A stretch of 64,000 nucleotides of DNA from Tritrichomonas musculus (taxonomy: Eukaryota > Parabasalia > Tritrichomonadida > Tritrichomonadidae). Of this stretch, positions 42,614-53,455 are shown piece after piece (position 1 is the stretch's first letter; every line of letters starts with the position of its first letter). Where the stretch lies: assembly GCA_039105265.1 (NCBI GenBank), contig JAPFFF010000006.1:4712001-4776000 (forward strand), in the 5' to 3' direction. The notes under the pieces were generated by a model that was given only the letters and a program-made list of their open reading frames with translations, was not told where the DNA came from and did no database searches. A program made the position numbers and the translations under genes.

Positions 42614-45600
42614 TTATTTCCCTCTCCATACAATTGAAGCATTGTTTGAAAAATCAAATAATATAATGACGAAGAATTCTTTTTTCGAAGACATCAATTT
42701 CACTTGGAAAAGAGATTCTTTTGGATTAAGTTGAAATCCTTCTTCTGTTTTGACAACGAAATAAAATTTATTTTTATGCTTATCTTCTGCATAAATATCA
42801 TGATTATACATATTATTATCAATATAGAAAATTTTATTGTTGTACTGAACTGAGTTTTGGCTCAAAGAAGTGTTTGACTGAGATAAAGAGTTGATCTTTA
42901 AGTTGATGAATAAATTACTATTATTTAATTCCTCAAAGATAATAGCTTTCATGAAATGGATTTTTAAAGGAGAATTCTTGTAACTGCTTCTATCAATTAT
43001 AGGTGCAATTTGAATTCTTTTTTCAAATTGAGTTAATAATTTTTGTGTATTAACAAGGTCAACATAATAATCACGTTTATCAAAAATGTCAGATGGAAGA
43101 GTTTTATCAATATCAGTTAATAATTTTGAAAATACATATTGCACTTCTGTGTTATCTTTAATGAACTTAATGAAATTTTCTGCATTTGCTTTCTGTGTTT
43201 TGCGTTTTTGTGAATCGGGAGCTGATTCATCAATTTCTTCTTTATAATAATCGTATATAGGAAAACGTAATATTTTCTCTTTAATTTTTTTCAAATCAAT
43301 AATTTTATTGTTATATCGTATCTTTTTAAAAAAATCATTTGATATTTCTATTGATTTATGTAGAAAAGAATTTGTATTTTCAGATGGATCAAACTTGATC
43401 AGAAAATCAAAAAGTTGATATAATAAATCTACATTTACACCATTTTCATAAATTATTTTGATATTAGAGAATTCCATTAATTCTCCTTTATTATTTGGAT
43501 AGATCTTTCCAGAATTTTTAAAATCAGGTAAATGACAATATAGTGTTGACAGTTTTGTAAATATTTCAGCAGGAAGATTTATTTCATTTATATTGGAATA
43601 TTTGGATATTTTACTTGTAATTGTATGAACTAATGCATTTTTTATCAATGTATTTAGCTCAGAATCAATATGGATATTTTTATTTTCATCTATTTGTAAG
43701 TTTTCATGATATAAAATGTTGACCAATTCTATGATTTCTTTAATAGGGTCTTTGAGAGATATTGATGAATTTGAAAGAACAATTGAACATACTTTTATTG
43801 TATCAAGCTCATTCAATACTTGATTTTGTTTTTTGAAAAAAGCCTTAATTTCATCAAATAAATCCTTAAATTCATATGGCATAACACGTTCTGATTTTAA
43901 CGAATCTTCGATTAAGAATTGTTTTAAATCTTTATGTAATAAATTTTTAATTGTTTCTTTTATATTATCATCTCGTATATAATCTTTTTTGAGTTCATTT
44001 AACGGATGCAACTGGTATAGCTGATTTGGAAATATATTTTGACTTTCATAATTTGGCATGTGATTTTTAATGATGTGTATAAATTGGCGAATAAATTCCA
44101 TGTCATTTTGAATATTTGATTTTGATATTTGCTCAATTATTTTTATATATGCAATATTATCGGCTATACTAAACATCTCATCCAAATCTCTTTTACAGCA
44201 TAATATAGATAAATGTATTTGTTCTAAATCATCTCTTATATACTTTTTGGAAATATTATACATTATTTTTCTTTTTTCGTCGCTTGTAATGTATTTCATT
44301 AAAAATATGTAATTTGTATCGTTTATTCTATTTTTAATAGCATCAATTGCTTTTTTTATCGAAAAAGATTTGAAATGAATATAATTCTCCAAACAAAATT
44401 TTTTAATTTCTGGATGAATTGTATCATTTGAATAATTATATTTGACATCATCCATAAGTTGAACAAGTTCTTTATCTAGAGAGTCAATATAATACAGGTC
44501 ACTTATCTCATAAAAATCGCCATCCATATTTAAGAAAAATCTGAAAGTTTTGCTGTAATAATCAAACTTTTTAGATTCTTTAAGAAATAGTATAATATCT
44601 TTGACCAAAGATATTTTTGATTCACTTCCAACATATATTAATTTTTCAATATTGGAATGGCATTGAAAAAATTTTAAAAAATTTTCAATGGATAATTTTG
44701 GTTTAAAATCTTTCCATAAAAATTTAATCCAACCTTTGCTTTGTTCAAAAGTAACCAAATATTTTCCACTTGTTATCAGATCATCATGATATTGTTCAAA
44801 TGATAAATTTGAAACGATTTTATAATATTTTTCATATATTTGCATCTCTTTTTCATTCCTAACATTTTTATCTTTTTTATTTTCACCCAAAAAATCATCA
44901 TATTCATCCATGAATGGAATAAGAATTTTCTCATAATTTAAGAAACCATTTGAAGTTTCAAACATTGGGAAAACCTGAAAAACTTCTCTCATTTTTAAAA
45001 CAAAATTATCTTGAAAGAATTTGTTTTCAGAGTCATTGTTTAAGCCATTGCTAAAATTGAATAAATTTGTACACTTTTTATCGATTGCAATACGAATCAA
45101 ATTTTTGAAAACTTCGACGCTTTTTGAAATGATGAATTTGTTTATAGCTGTTTCATAGCTATCTTTGTGCTTTTCATCCAATTGGATAATAATATCATTC
45201 CTTTCTTTTTGAGGTTCGAAATCCAAAGAATTGATGATGATTGGTGAGATAAAAGGTTTTGATCCAAACATTGGAAATGAAAGGTATAAAAATTCATCAT
45301 TACAAACTATATCATTTTTTTCTCCCAATTCAATGATACAATTAATTTTAATATCTTTTGTAATAATCCTAGATTTAAAATCATAACCAAATTTATCTTT
45401 AATTTCGCTATATAAAAAGGATTTCGTATTTGTATTATTATTTGTTGATTTTATTTGCACCTTTCTTATATCTTTATTATTATCTGTTATTCTCGAATAT
45501 GTTAATGTTTCATTTTTTGTTTTCAATATGATTGATTTAATTGATTGATTAAATATCAATGTTTGTGGGATATTTTCTTTTAGACTTTCATAACCTTCGT

Positions 45601-48600
45601 CATATGCATCATTTGAATATACATCAAAAACAAACTTGGTTTCATTTTTTGGTTTCAAATCCATTTTTTTAGTATCTTCCATGTTTTTTATTCCTTGTTT
45701 TAGTTCTTCTCTGGTTTCTCCTGAACGGTCAATTGTGATTTCAAAACCTTTTCGGATTCTTGACCCATTTTCAGCAGTCTCTAAATCCCCTGAAATATGA
45801 GCTATTTTAGCTAACACTAATGTTGTTAAGAATCCAGTTCCAAATCTTCCAATGGATTTTGTTCCTTCTTTTCCACCTCCATATTGATATATAAGTGAAA
45901 TCAAATTTTCATTTGAAAAAGGAGCTCCATAATGAGTGAAAATCACTTGATTTTCATAAAACTCAAACATTATGGTACCATTTAAATTTGATATTTGGTT
46001 ATCTTTTTTTTGAATGCAATCAGTTGCATTTTGAATTAGTTCAAAAGGCCACCTTTGATAATCAAATTTACTCGGTGATGAAATTTCTCTAATTCTATTA
46101 TGTATAAATGAAATGTGTGTGTTATGGAGGAGATCCATTTTTTCATTCATACCTTTTTCAGAAAGACTTGAAAACCTATTAACATCAAAACTTAAGAATT
46201 TATTGATTGCATCAACTTTTGCAGGATCATCTTTATCTTTCAAAGTTTGGTTCATTGTATCATTTAATGTCTGGAAAAATTTTTGAACATTAAACTTTCG
46301 TAAACTATCAATTTTGACTTTTATATGAGCAATTCCCTTATGAATAGTTGTCTTTTGATCAAGACATGAAAGAAGTTGGTAAAATTCATTATCTATTCCT
46401 GGATTAGTTGTCAAATCATTTTTGAGTTTAAACTCTCCATCTCTATTTGGAACAATTGGATGATCGTTATTTTCAATTATATAGCTATATTTGTATAAAA
46501 AGTTTAAAATATCAAAAGATTCAACTTCATTAAGTTTGAATTGAGTTTGAAATTCATTTAAACAATGGGTTCTTTCAATTATTCTACTCATTTCTTTTAT
46601 AATAATATCATTTGAAATGCTCCAATGTTTTACACTAAATAATTTATCATCAATTGTTATTTTAGGTAAATTTGTATGCGACAATTTTACATAATAGTCA
46701 AATATTGCATTTTGGTCAATCAATGATGAAACAGAATTAACATTATTTGGAACAATTGAAATAACTTTTTGTGCAATAATGAGTTGATCTTGTTCAGACA
46801 ATTCTGATATGTCATCATTTATCTTTTCCAGCATATCTATAATTCTTTCATTTTTTTCTGATTTAATTAAAGTGTTAATTATCGGATGGATGATTCTATC
46901 ATCAAAATCATCATTGAAGTATGTTTTTATTAATGAATTTAAGTGATTATGGAAAATATCTGATTTATTAAATAGTTCATTTAAACATTTCAAATTATTT
47001 TTGGCTGATGGAATTATTCTTGCTGATTTAATGTATTCCTTCTCTCTTATAAAATGATTTTCAAAGACAGGAATAAATTTAAGAGAAAATTCAATGATAT
47101 TATCAATAATACTTCCTTTTGTTTGTTCTATAATATCAACAATTTTGCGTAATACATAATCATCAGCTAATTTCCATATTGATGGATCAATTCTATCGAT
47201 TGTAATTTGTGAAGAATTTTCAATTCCAACCTTGGTAACAAAATAAAACATATTTTCTCTGTTTTTATCATTCAATAAAACATACTTCATTAGTTTTGTA
47301 CTTAATTGCTTTTCTTGTTTTATTTTATCAATTATTGACATTTCTGCATCTGAAATTTTGTCTTCTTTTATTTCATTACAAAAGATTTCTTCATGAATAT
47401 CTTTATTCATATGAGTTGATTTCCATGGAATTGAAATGTCTTCCATCATATTAATAATTGTGTCATTAACTGTGTTGGATCTCTTGAAATTGCTTTCATT
47501 CATTCTATGGAAGTTATTATTCATGTCAGGGATGAGGGCATATTTTTCCAATAGAACTTTGTTGCATTTATAAATAAATGAAATGAATTCATTCAAGGAA
47601 CTTAGACCTTCTTCTGTAAGAATTGAATCATCATTCTTCACTTTTTCAATTACATTTTCTATGCTTACGTATTGAAAAGTATCCCATAATCTTTTCCTCC
47701 AAATTAAACATTCAGCTGTTCTGATCATATTAGGATAATACTTTCTTGTTACAGAAAGATCAATGAATTTAGGGATGAATTCATCATACATTTTTCTTTC
47801 TGGGATATAAACATCATCTAAAATAATACTTTCATCATTAATTGTTTTTACCGTTACTCTGCTTGAAAGAACTTTTCTCAGTTTAACCAAAAACTGTTCT
47901 TTGTACCAAATCATATCAAATGTATTATATGGTTTTTCATATAGAATGAGACCAACAGTGAGTTCATGTAAATCAGAATATTGGTTTTCATTTAAATAAT
48001 TGACCATTTTTTCAAACAAATCAATGCTGTTCAATAGAATCTTTCTGTTTTTGCATGTTTTGGTTTCTTCATCATTAATTATTTCTTCACCATCTAAAAT
48101 TAAAGCATTTCTTTCTGTTGTTGGCTCAAAGTCATGACAATTAATTGAGAAAGGAAGAATGTGTGCACTTGATCCTACAAGAGGGAAGACAGTATAGAGA
48201 CTCTCTTGATCTTTTTCTTTAGGAACAATCTTTTTGTCATCTGAATATTCAATTGAAATACTAATTCCATTTGAATTATCTTTAATAACAATAAATTTTT
48301 TAAGTTCGCCTTTACCTGATACTTCATATAAAGAAATATATTGATCTATTGGAAAAACCTTTTGAACTTGAAACTTTATTTCAAATTCATTTTCTTTTAA
48401 TGTAATGAATTCGATATCGGGACAGTTGATCAAAACGTTGTAAATATGCTTTTTAAAGTGAATCAAACCAAGTTCAACACATTTTAAGCTTAACTCATTT
48501 TTGATAGGGTATTCAAATTTTGTGAGGTTAAATGGTTGATTATATTTTTGAAATGATTTAAGCATCTCGTGTATATCTTTTTTGATTTCTTTGTTTTCTT

Positions 48601-49663
48601 TACCTTCACGAATCATTGTTATCGAAAAACCTTTTGTTTCATTATCTCTTTCTATTCTGTCGCCTGAGATCTTAACGGTTTTAGATAAAACATGGGTTGT
48701 TAAAAATCCGGTACCAAATTTTCCAGTAGTTTGGGCTTTATTTTTACCTTCACTAATTTTATAAATTAATCCATAGTAAGAATTCATTGTAAAAGGCGGG
48801 CCATCATGAGTAAAAATAACATGATCATAATCTGGATTATCTGAATGAAGAACAATATCAAACGTTATTTGAACCTTTTTTTTAGAATATGATTCTGTAC
48901 TTATATATAACGAATCTTTTGCATTTTGTATCAACTCCATTGCCCATCTGATTTTATCCTCATCTGAAGGATTTGAAATTTCATTCAACCTATTCTTGAT
49001 ATTGGAAATGTATAATTTATAGAATAGATTTTCGCGTTCTTCTAATTCTAAATAATCAAATTTAGGAATAAATCCACATCTTTCATCAACTTTTTGTAAG
49101 GATTCAATTCTGGATTCTGGGGATAGTTTTTTAAAGCTGAGGCTTCCAAAAAGAACATAAAAAGATGGAGAATTCCCTTTAACTATAAATTGATATGCTC
49201 TTTCTTCATCTTTTAATTGTCTATTTTTGTGCTCAAATATTCTTATGAGCGAAGAGATTGGTAATTTTAGCATGTCATCTTCGTAATTTTCCAAATAATA
49301 ATCAAGATTTGCAGATATTTTTTCTTCATATCTTGACTTATCTGTGCCTTGTTCTTTAAATTTATATAAGTATGATAAATCAAGAATATCATCTAAGATG
49401 AAATCTGTGCTCATTTTAAATTTTTCACATAAATCTTTATAGTCAAGAGCATTTTCAGAATTTGGCTGAAGAACTCTGCTTGAATCAATCAAGTAATTAA
49501 AAAAATCAATGAAATTTTGCTTATTTACTGATAAACCAACATCATATTTCCCACTTTCAAACAATTCTCTTTGCATATCTGCTGGTAAATTAAAGAAATC
49601 CTGAAGTTTGACATCTATAGCTATTTCCTCTTTCCCTAAAGTAAAATCAAACTTTCTTGTCAT
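42614..49663 (-). CDS. Giant protein with BTB-like N-terminus, two Hsp90/sacsin-like ATPase domains and NO VEIN-like C-terminus
   Basis: A single intact frame of 2349 residues. Residues 1-170 resemble the BTB-like module of trichomonads. Residues about 215-560 form a GHKL (Hsp90-type) ATPase: N box AMELIQNAKDS (243-251), VIFTHDGPPF, and glycine box TTGKFGTGFLTTHVLSKTV. A second copy lies at about 1180-1530 with PFELIQNATD, VIFTHYGAPF and SIGRFGTGFLTTLVLAKIA; its D-G motif reads HYG, so nucleotide binding there may be altered. The last 80 residues (YAEDKHKNKFYFVVKTEEGF, FFVIILFDF) recall the DUF3883 tail of NO VEIN proteins. This arrangement suggests a chaperone-like or signalling ATPase. An upstream TCATTGAAATG could be its initiator. 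Confidence 0.8.
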   Translation of the reverse strand: MTRKFDFTLGKEEIAIDVKLQDFFNLPADMQRELFESGKYDVGLSVNKQNFIDFFNYLIDSSRVLQPNSENALDYKDLCEKFKMSTDFILDDILDLSYLYKFKEQGTDKSRYEEKISANLDYYLENYEDDMLKLPISSLIRIFEHKNRQLKDEERAYQFIVKGNSPSFYVLFGSLSFKKLSPESRIESLQKVDERCGFIPKFDYLELEERENLFYKLYISNIKNRLNEISNPSDEDKIRWAMELIQNAKDSLYISTESYSKKKVQITFDIVLHSDNPDYDHVIFTHDGPPFTMNSYYGLIYKISEGKNKAQTTGKFGTGFLTTHVLSKTVKISGDRIERDNETKGFSITMIREGKENKEIKKDIHEMLKSFQKYNQPFNLTKFEYPIKNELSLKCVELGLIHFKKHIYNVLINCPDIEFITLKENEFEIKFQVQKVFPIDQYISLYEVSGKGELKKFIVIKDNSNGISISIEYSDDKKIVPKEKDQESLYTVFPLVGSSAHILPFSINCHDFEPTTERNALILDGEEIINDEETKTCKNRKILLNSIDLFEKMVNYLNENQYSDLHELTVGLILYEKPYNTFDMIWYKEQFLVKLRKVLSSRVTVKTINDESIILDDVYIPERKMYDEFIPKFIDLSVTRKYYPNMIRTAECLIWRKRLWDTFQYVSIENVIEKVKNDDSILTEEGLSSLNEFISFIYKCNKVLLEKYALIPDMNNNFHRMNESNFKRSNTVNDTIINMMEDISIPWKSTHMNKDIHEEIFCNEIKEDKISDAEMSIIDKIKQEKQLSTKLMKYVLLNDKNRENMFYFVTKVGIENSSQITIDRIDPSIWKLADDYVLRKIVDIIEQTKGSIIDNIIEFSLKFIPVFENHFIREKEYIKSARIIPSAKNNLKCLNELFNKSDIFHNHLNSLIKTYFNDDFDDRIIHPIINTLIKSEKNERIIDMLEKINDDISELSEQDQLIIAQKVISIVPNNVNSVSSLIDQNAIFDYYVKLSHTNLPKITIDDKLFSVKHWSISNDIIIKEMSRIIERTHCLNEFQTQFKLNEVESFDILNFLYKYSYIIENNDHPIVPNRDGEFKLKNDLTTNPGIDNEFYQLLSCLDQKTTIHKGIAHIKVKIDSLRKFNVQKFFQTLNDTMNQTLKDKDDPAKVDAINKFLSFDVNRFSSLSEKGMNEKMDLLHNTHISFIHNRIREISSPSKFDYQRWPFELIQNATDCIQKKDNQISNLNGTIMFEFYENQVIFTHYGAPFSNENLISLIYQYGGGKEGTKSIGRFGTGFLTTLVLAKIAHISGDLETAENGSRIRKGFEITIDRSGETREELKQGIKNMEDTKKMDLKPKNETKFVFDVYSNDAYDEGYESLKENIPQTLIFNQSIKSIILKTKNETLTYSRITDNNKDIRKVQIKSTNNNTNTKSFLYSEIKDKFGYDFKSRIITKDIKINCIIELGEKNDIVCNDEFLYLSFPMFGSKPFISPIIINSLDFEPQKERNDIIIQLDEKHKDSYETAINKFIISKSVEVFKNLIRIAIDKKCTNLFNFSNGLNNDSENKFFQDNFVLKMREVFQVFPMFETSNGFLNYEKILIPFMDEYDDFLGENKKDKNVRNEKEMQIYEKYYKIVSNLSFEQYHDDLITSGKYLVTFEQSKGWIKFLWKDFKPKLSIENFLKFFQCHSNIEKLIYVGSESKISLVKDIILFLKESKKFDYYSKTFRFFLNMDGDFYEISDLYYIDSLDKELVQLMDDVKYNYSNDTIHPEIKKFCLENYIHFKSFSIKKAIDAIKNRINDTNYIFLMKYITSDEKRKIMYNISKKYIRDDLEQIHLSILCCKRDLDEMFSIADNIAYIKIIEQISKSNIQNDMEFIRQFIHIIKNHMPNYESQNIFPNQLYQLHPLNELKKDYIRDDNIKETIKNLLHKDLKQFLIEDSLKSERVMPYEFKDLFDEIKAFFKKQNQVLNELDTIKVCSIVLSNSSISLKDPIKEIIELVNILYHENLQIDENKNIHIDSELNTLIKNALVHTITSKISKYSNINEINLPAEIFTKLSTLYCHLPDFKNSGKIYPNNKGELMEFSNIKIIYENGVNVDLLYQLFDFLIKFDPSENTNSFLHKSIEISNDFFKKIRYNNKIIDLKKIKEKILRFPIYDYYKEEIDESAPDSQKRKTQKANAENFIKFIKDNTEVQYVFSKLLTDIDKTLPSDIFDKRDYYVDLVNTQKLLTQFEKRIQIAPIIDRSSYKNSPLKIHFMKAIIFEELNNSNLFINLKINSLSQSNTSLSQNSVQYNNKIFYIDNNMYNHDIYAEDKHKNKFYFVVKTEEGFQLNPKESLFQVKLMSSKKEFFVIILFDFSNNASIVWRGK

Positions 49664-50335
49664 TTCAATGATATTTTAATGATTAAAGTTTAATAAGATT
49701 GAAAATATTATAAAGAATATTTTTTAAAAGACAATAGTCTTTATTTGAATATAACTCAGAATTTGAAAGAATAAACATTGAATATAACTTATGGAAAGCG
49801 TAATTTTTTTTTTAAATTAAAATTAATAAAAATAATAATATAAATAATAATATAAATAAAAATATTAAATAAAAATATAAAACTTAAATAACCTTTGAAA
49901 ACCTACTGACTCGATTCAAAATAACGTATTTTTGTATAATTTAAAATGTTCATTATCTTTGTATCTTATCAAAAATACTTTAATATAATTTTCATTTTAA
50001 TATTATTAAACTGCCTATTATTTCATTTATTGGTATAAAATGAAATAGATTAATTATTCATCAAAATACTGATCACTTAAAAAAACTGAAATATGTTTAG
50101 TTATCTCGATATCTGATAAATAAATTAATATTATATATATATATGATTTATTTAATATTATATATAATATATATTTTGGTTATAAAGAAATATAACTTTT
50201 TTATATAATAATATTTGCATTTTATAAAATATTTGTATTATTTGAACTTATTTTGAGGTCTAGATTGAATTCCTAGGGGATAACTATTATTATATATTTA
50301 TAAATATAAATATATTATATCATATTAAAATATAG
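49664..50335. other. Intergenic, extremely AT-rich
   Basis: Alternating AT tracts around 50130-50180 and 50280-50330. No gene or RNA is seen. Confidence 0.6.
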
Positions 50336-51559
50336 TTAGTGGAGAGAAGGCAATTTAGAAGTTATTTTGGTAGGTTTTTCTATATATTGTTGAATTTTTG
50401 TTTTATGTTGTTTGACAAATGATTCGATATTTTTCGTTTCTGCTTTATTTAATTGAATCAAATTGTAACGATTTTTTTCGATGACTTCAAGAATCAATTG
50501 AAAACTTGGTCGATCTTTTGATTTCAAATTCCAACAATCCTTGATTAGATTCTTTGAAAGTTCTGTGAATGATGATGGAATTTCTGCTTTCTTACCTTTG
50601 AAGATGTCTGCAATCCTGATTTTTGGCAGTTGCCCATCACTTAAAATAAAGAATAAAAGAACACCAAATGAGTAAACATCAACTTTTTCATCATAATAAT
50701 CTTCTTCATTGATGATTTCTGGTGCCATAAACTTTTGACTTCCAATACCTCGTGTCATTGTTTGTTCTTCAACTGTCATTAATTTAGAAATTCCAAAATC
50801 ACAAATCTTCACTGTTCCATCACTATCAATGAGAATGTTTGTTGGTTTCAAATCTCGATGAATGATTTTCTTAAAGTGAATAAATTTCATTGCTTCTACA
50901 ATTTGGTAAATAATTTTGACTAATTCTTCTTTAGAAAATACTTTGTTTTTGATGGCTTTGTGCAAATTAATTGGACAATATTCAAGAAGAATACTTGGTG
51001 GAATGTTTTTATTGCTCATAAAAATACCAATCGCTTTCAAAACGTTCGGATGTTGAAGCATATTCATTATTTCATATTCTTTGATGAAATTTTGGAAATT
51101 TTTGATGTTAAAATCATTAATAATCATTTGTTTTAGAGCATAAATCTTCTTCATGGCAACTTTGATCACTTTTCCTCCTCCTCCTGATCCAATTTCTTCG
51201 ATATTTTCAAGGTTTTCAATTTCGGATTCATCAAGAATTCTTAATTCATTTTTTTCTTCTAATGATTGTTTTTTCTGAACTTTTTCCAACCTTTCATTTA
51301 TATTGCGATTTTTTTCTCTTAATTTTGCATTTTCGTCTTTCAAATGAATATTTTCTTTCTTCAGATTGCTGATCTCATCTTCAAGTTGACGATTTTTGTA
51401 TTGATAAGCATTGCTTTCTTGCGATTTATTTATTTTTTTATTTTGCGTTTTAGTTGTTTTAATCGGTTTTTTGGATAGAAGATCAATAATTTCCTGATGG
51501 TTTAGTTCTCTTGCGATATCAGTTGCATTTTTACAAATATTTTCATTCAAAAACTCCAT
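50336..51559 (-). CDS. TKL-type protein kinase with coiled coil and ankyrin remnant
   Basis: A 407-residue protein. Residues 1-30 are the end of an ankyrin repeat (NATDIARELNHQEIIDLLSK), 50-105 a coiled coil, and about 115-375 a complete kinase domain: glycine loop EEIGSGGGGKVIKVA, Lys in YALKQMII, HRDLKPTNILID, CDFGISKLM, GSQKFMAPEI and CWNLKSKDRPSF. All catalytic residues are present, so it should be an active Ser/Thr kinase. Its ATG lies in a motif (TTTATGGAATTT-like) that recurs in the spacers upstream. The real protein might therefore start elsewhere or be a truncated form of an ankyrin-kinase. Confidence 0.85.
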   Translation of the reverse strand: MEFLNENICKNATDIARELNHQEIIDLLSKKPIKTTKTQNKKINKSQESNAYQYKNRQLEDEISNLKKENIHLKDENAKLREKNRNINERLEKVQKKQSLEEKNELRILDESEIENLENIEEIGSGGGGKVIKVAMKKIYALKQMIINDFNIKNFQNFIKEYEIMNMLQHPNVLKAIGIFMSNKNIPPSILLEYCPINLHKAIKNKVFSKEELVKIIYQIVEAMKFIHFKKIIHRDLKPTNILIDSDGTVKICDFGISKLMTVEEQTMTRGIGSQKFMAPEIINEEDYYDEKVDVYSFGVLLFFILSDGQLPKIRIADIFKGKKAEIPSSFTELSKNLIKDCWNLKSKDRPSFQLILEVIEKNRYNLIQLNKAETKNIESFVKQHKTKIQQYIEKPTKITSKLPSLH

Positions 51560-51599
51560 AAAAACCTAAATATTCCAATTTCATAAAAAAAAAAAATAT

Positions 51600-52965
51600 T
51601 TGAACATTATGAATGATTTTAAGTTCAAATGTTTTTGATATTGATATCAATACCATCCTGTTCCAATAATAATCGAACTATTTCTTTTTGGCCTTCTTTT
51701 GCAGCAGCATATAATGCTGTCTCATTAAATGCTCTTGGTTAAATTCCATAAATAATTGATAATTTCAATATCATTAAAAACTTAAGTTCAAATAGTTCTA
51801 TAAATAATTTGAATTCAAATGCTTTTGATATTAATATCTATATCTTTATGCTCTAATAATAATCTTACTATTTCTATATTACCTTTCGAAGATGCATGCA
51901 TCAATGCTGTATAATTAAATGTTAAAATTTAAATTCCATCAAATATTTGTTATTTAAAATGAAATTAAAAATGTTAATTTTGAATGAAAAAATTAAAAAA
52001 GAAAGATGTAAATTTTATGAATTTTTTACATTCAAATGTCTCTGATATTAACATTAATACCTTCTTTTGCCAATAATAATGAGACAATTTTTGTATTATC
52101 TGCATTTACAGCATGAATCAAAGGTGTCATATAAAATAATATTATTAATTCCATAAACAATAAAATATTTTAATGCCATAAAAAAAAAGTAATACTAAAA
52201 TAGTATGAATATCTTCAAATTCAAATATCTTTTGTATTGATACAAATTTCTTCATGTTCTAATAATAATTGAACAATTTCTATATTGTTTTTCATCACTG
52301 CTAATGATAATGCTGATAAATTAATATTCGAAAAAAAACTCCATAAATGAATTATTAAATATCATGAAAAAGTGAACATAAAATTATATGAAGGTTTTTT
52401 ATTTTCAAATTTCTTTGGCGTTTACTTCAATAGTTTTGTATTCTTCTGATAATATTAATTTAACAATATCATTAAAGCCTCTATCTATAGCCATATGCAA
52501 AGGTGTCAAATTAATAATTATTAATAAAATTCTAAAATAAAAAATGTTAGATATAAATACCATAAAAAAAGATTAGAATAAAATATCATTAAAAAAGTGA
52601 GATTTGAATTTCATAAAGCATGTTAGATTTGAATTTGATTAAAAAGCTAGATTTGAGTAATATGAGAAATATTGGATTTGAATTTCATGAAAAAAAAAAA
52701 AAAAAGTTCAGTTATAATATTAAGAATATTTATAATATTCAAATGTATCCAATATTGAAATCAACACAATCAGTTGTTAAAAATAATCGAACTATTTCTA
52801 TATATCCTTTTTCGACAGCTACCATCAATGCAGGGATATTATTAAACATTATGATTTAATAGAATAAATTATACTAAATTTCAATTGGATCAAAAAGTTT
52901 AATTTTAATGCCATGAATGTTTTTAAATTCAAATGCCTCTTTTATCGGCATCAATGTCTTAAAGT
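51600..52965 (-). pseudogene. Array of seven ankyrin-coding modules separated by stop-containing spacers
   Basis: On the minus strand, about 33-codon ankyrin repeats occur at about 51620-51735, 51825-51925, 52040-52135, 52230-52325, 52405-52510, 52750-52855 and, partly, 52930-52965. Typical text is NETALYAAAKEGQKEIVRLL followed by DIDINIKNI. Every module ends in TGA inside the same ATTTGAA motif, and most spacers end TTTATGGAATTTAA-like. The period is about 170-200 bp for most units. They lie in line with the kinase at 50336 and look like its former N-terminal ankyrin region. No consensus trichomonad intron borders are seen in the spacers. Confidence 0.65.
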
Positions 52966-53455
52966 AAAAACAGAAGGGGAAAAGAAACGCCGATGCCAAT
53001 AAAATACAGATATAAATTGGTATTAATGATTAAAAGCTTTGCCTACCTCAACATTTTTTACTTTTAATAATCTTTTTCTTTTTTTTAACTTACTGTCAAC
53101 GTTTTTTGGCTAAATTTTAATTTTAGAGCCAAATGTAAATAAATTGTACTGTTTAAATGCCAACTATGGTAAAAAAAATATTTGAAATCTCAATAAATAG
53201 ATTTTATTATTTTTGCATTAAATTTCTTTTGGAAATTATATATTTAATTAAGGGCTGTAGTAAAAACTCATTCTTTATTATATTTTTTTTTATTTTTAAA
53301 TGGTATGATTTCATATAACATTTCCGTGTAAACCATAGAAAATTTGAATTAAAAGTGGTCTGGGGTTTCAACAAAAGTGCCCTGGTTTCTACAGTGACTA
53401 TAATAATTTAATAAAATTTAATAAAATAATATTTCGTTTAATAAACTATATAAAA
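52966..53455. other. Intergenic region
   Basis: AT-rich; a slightly GC-richer patch at 52965-53010. No gene, RNA or inverted repeat is seen. Confidence 0.45.

Noticed and set aside
51600-52965. Spacers between ankyrin modules as ordinary introns
   Set aside because: No GTATGT-type 5' site or ACTAACACACAG-type 3' motif of trichomonad introns is visible; left open as a finding because the regular pattern is unexplained.
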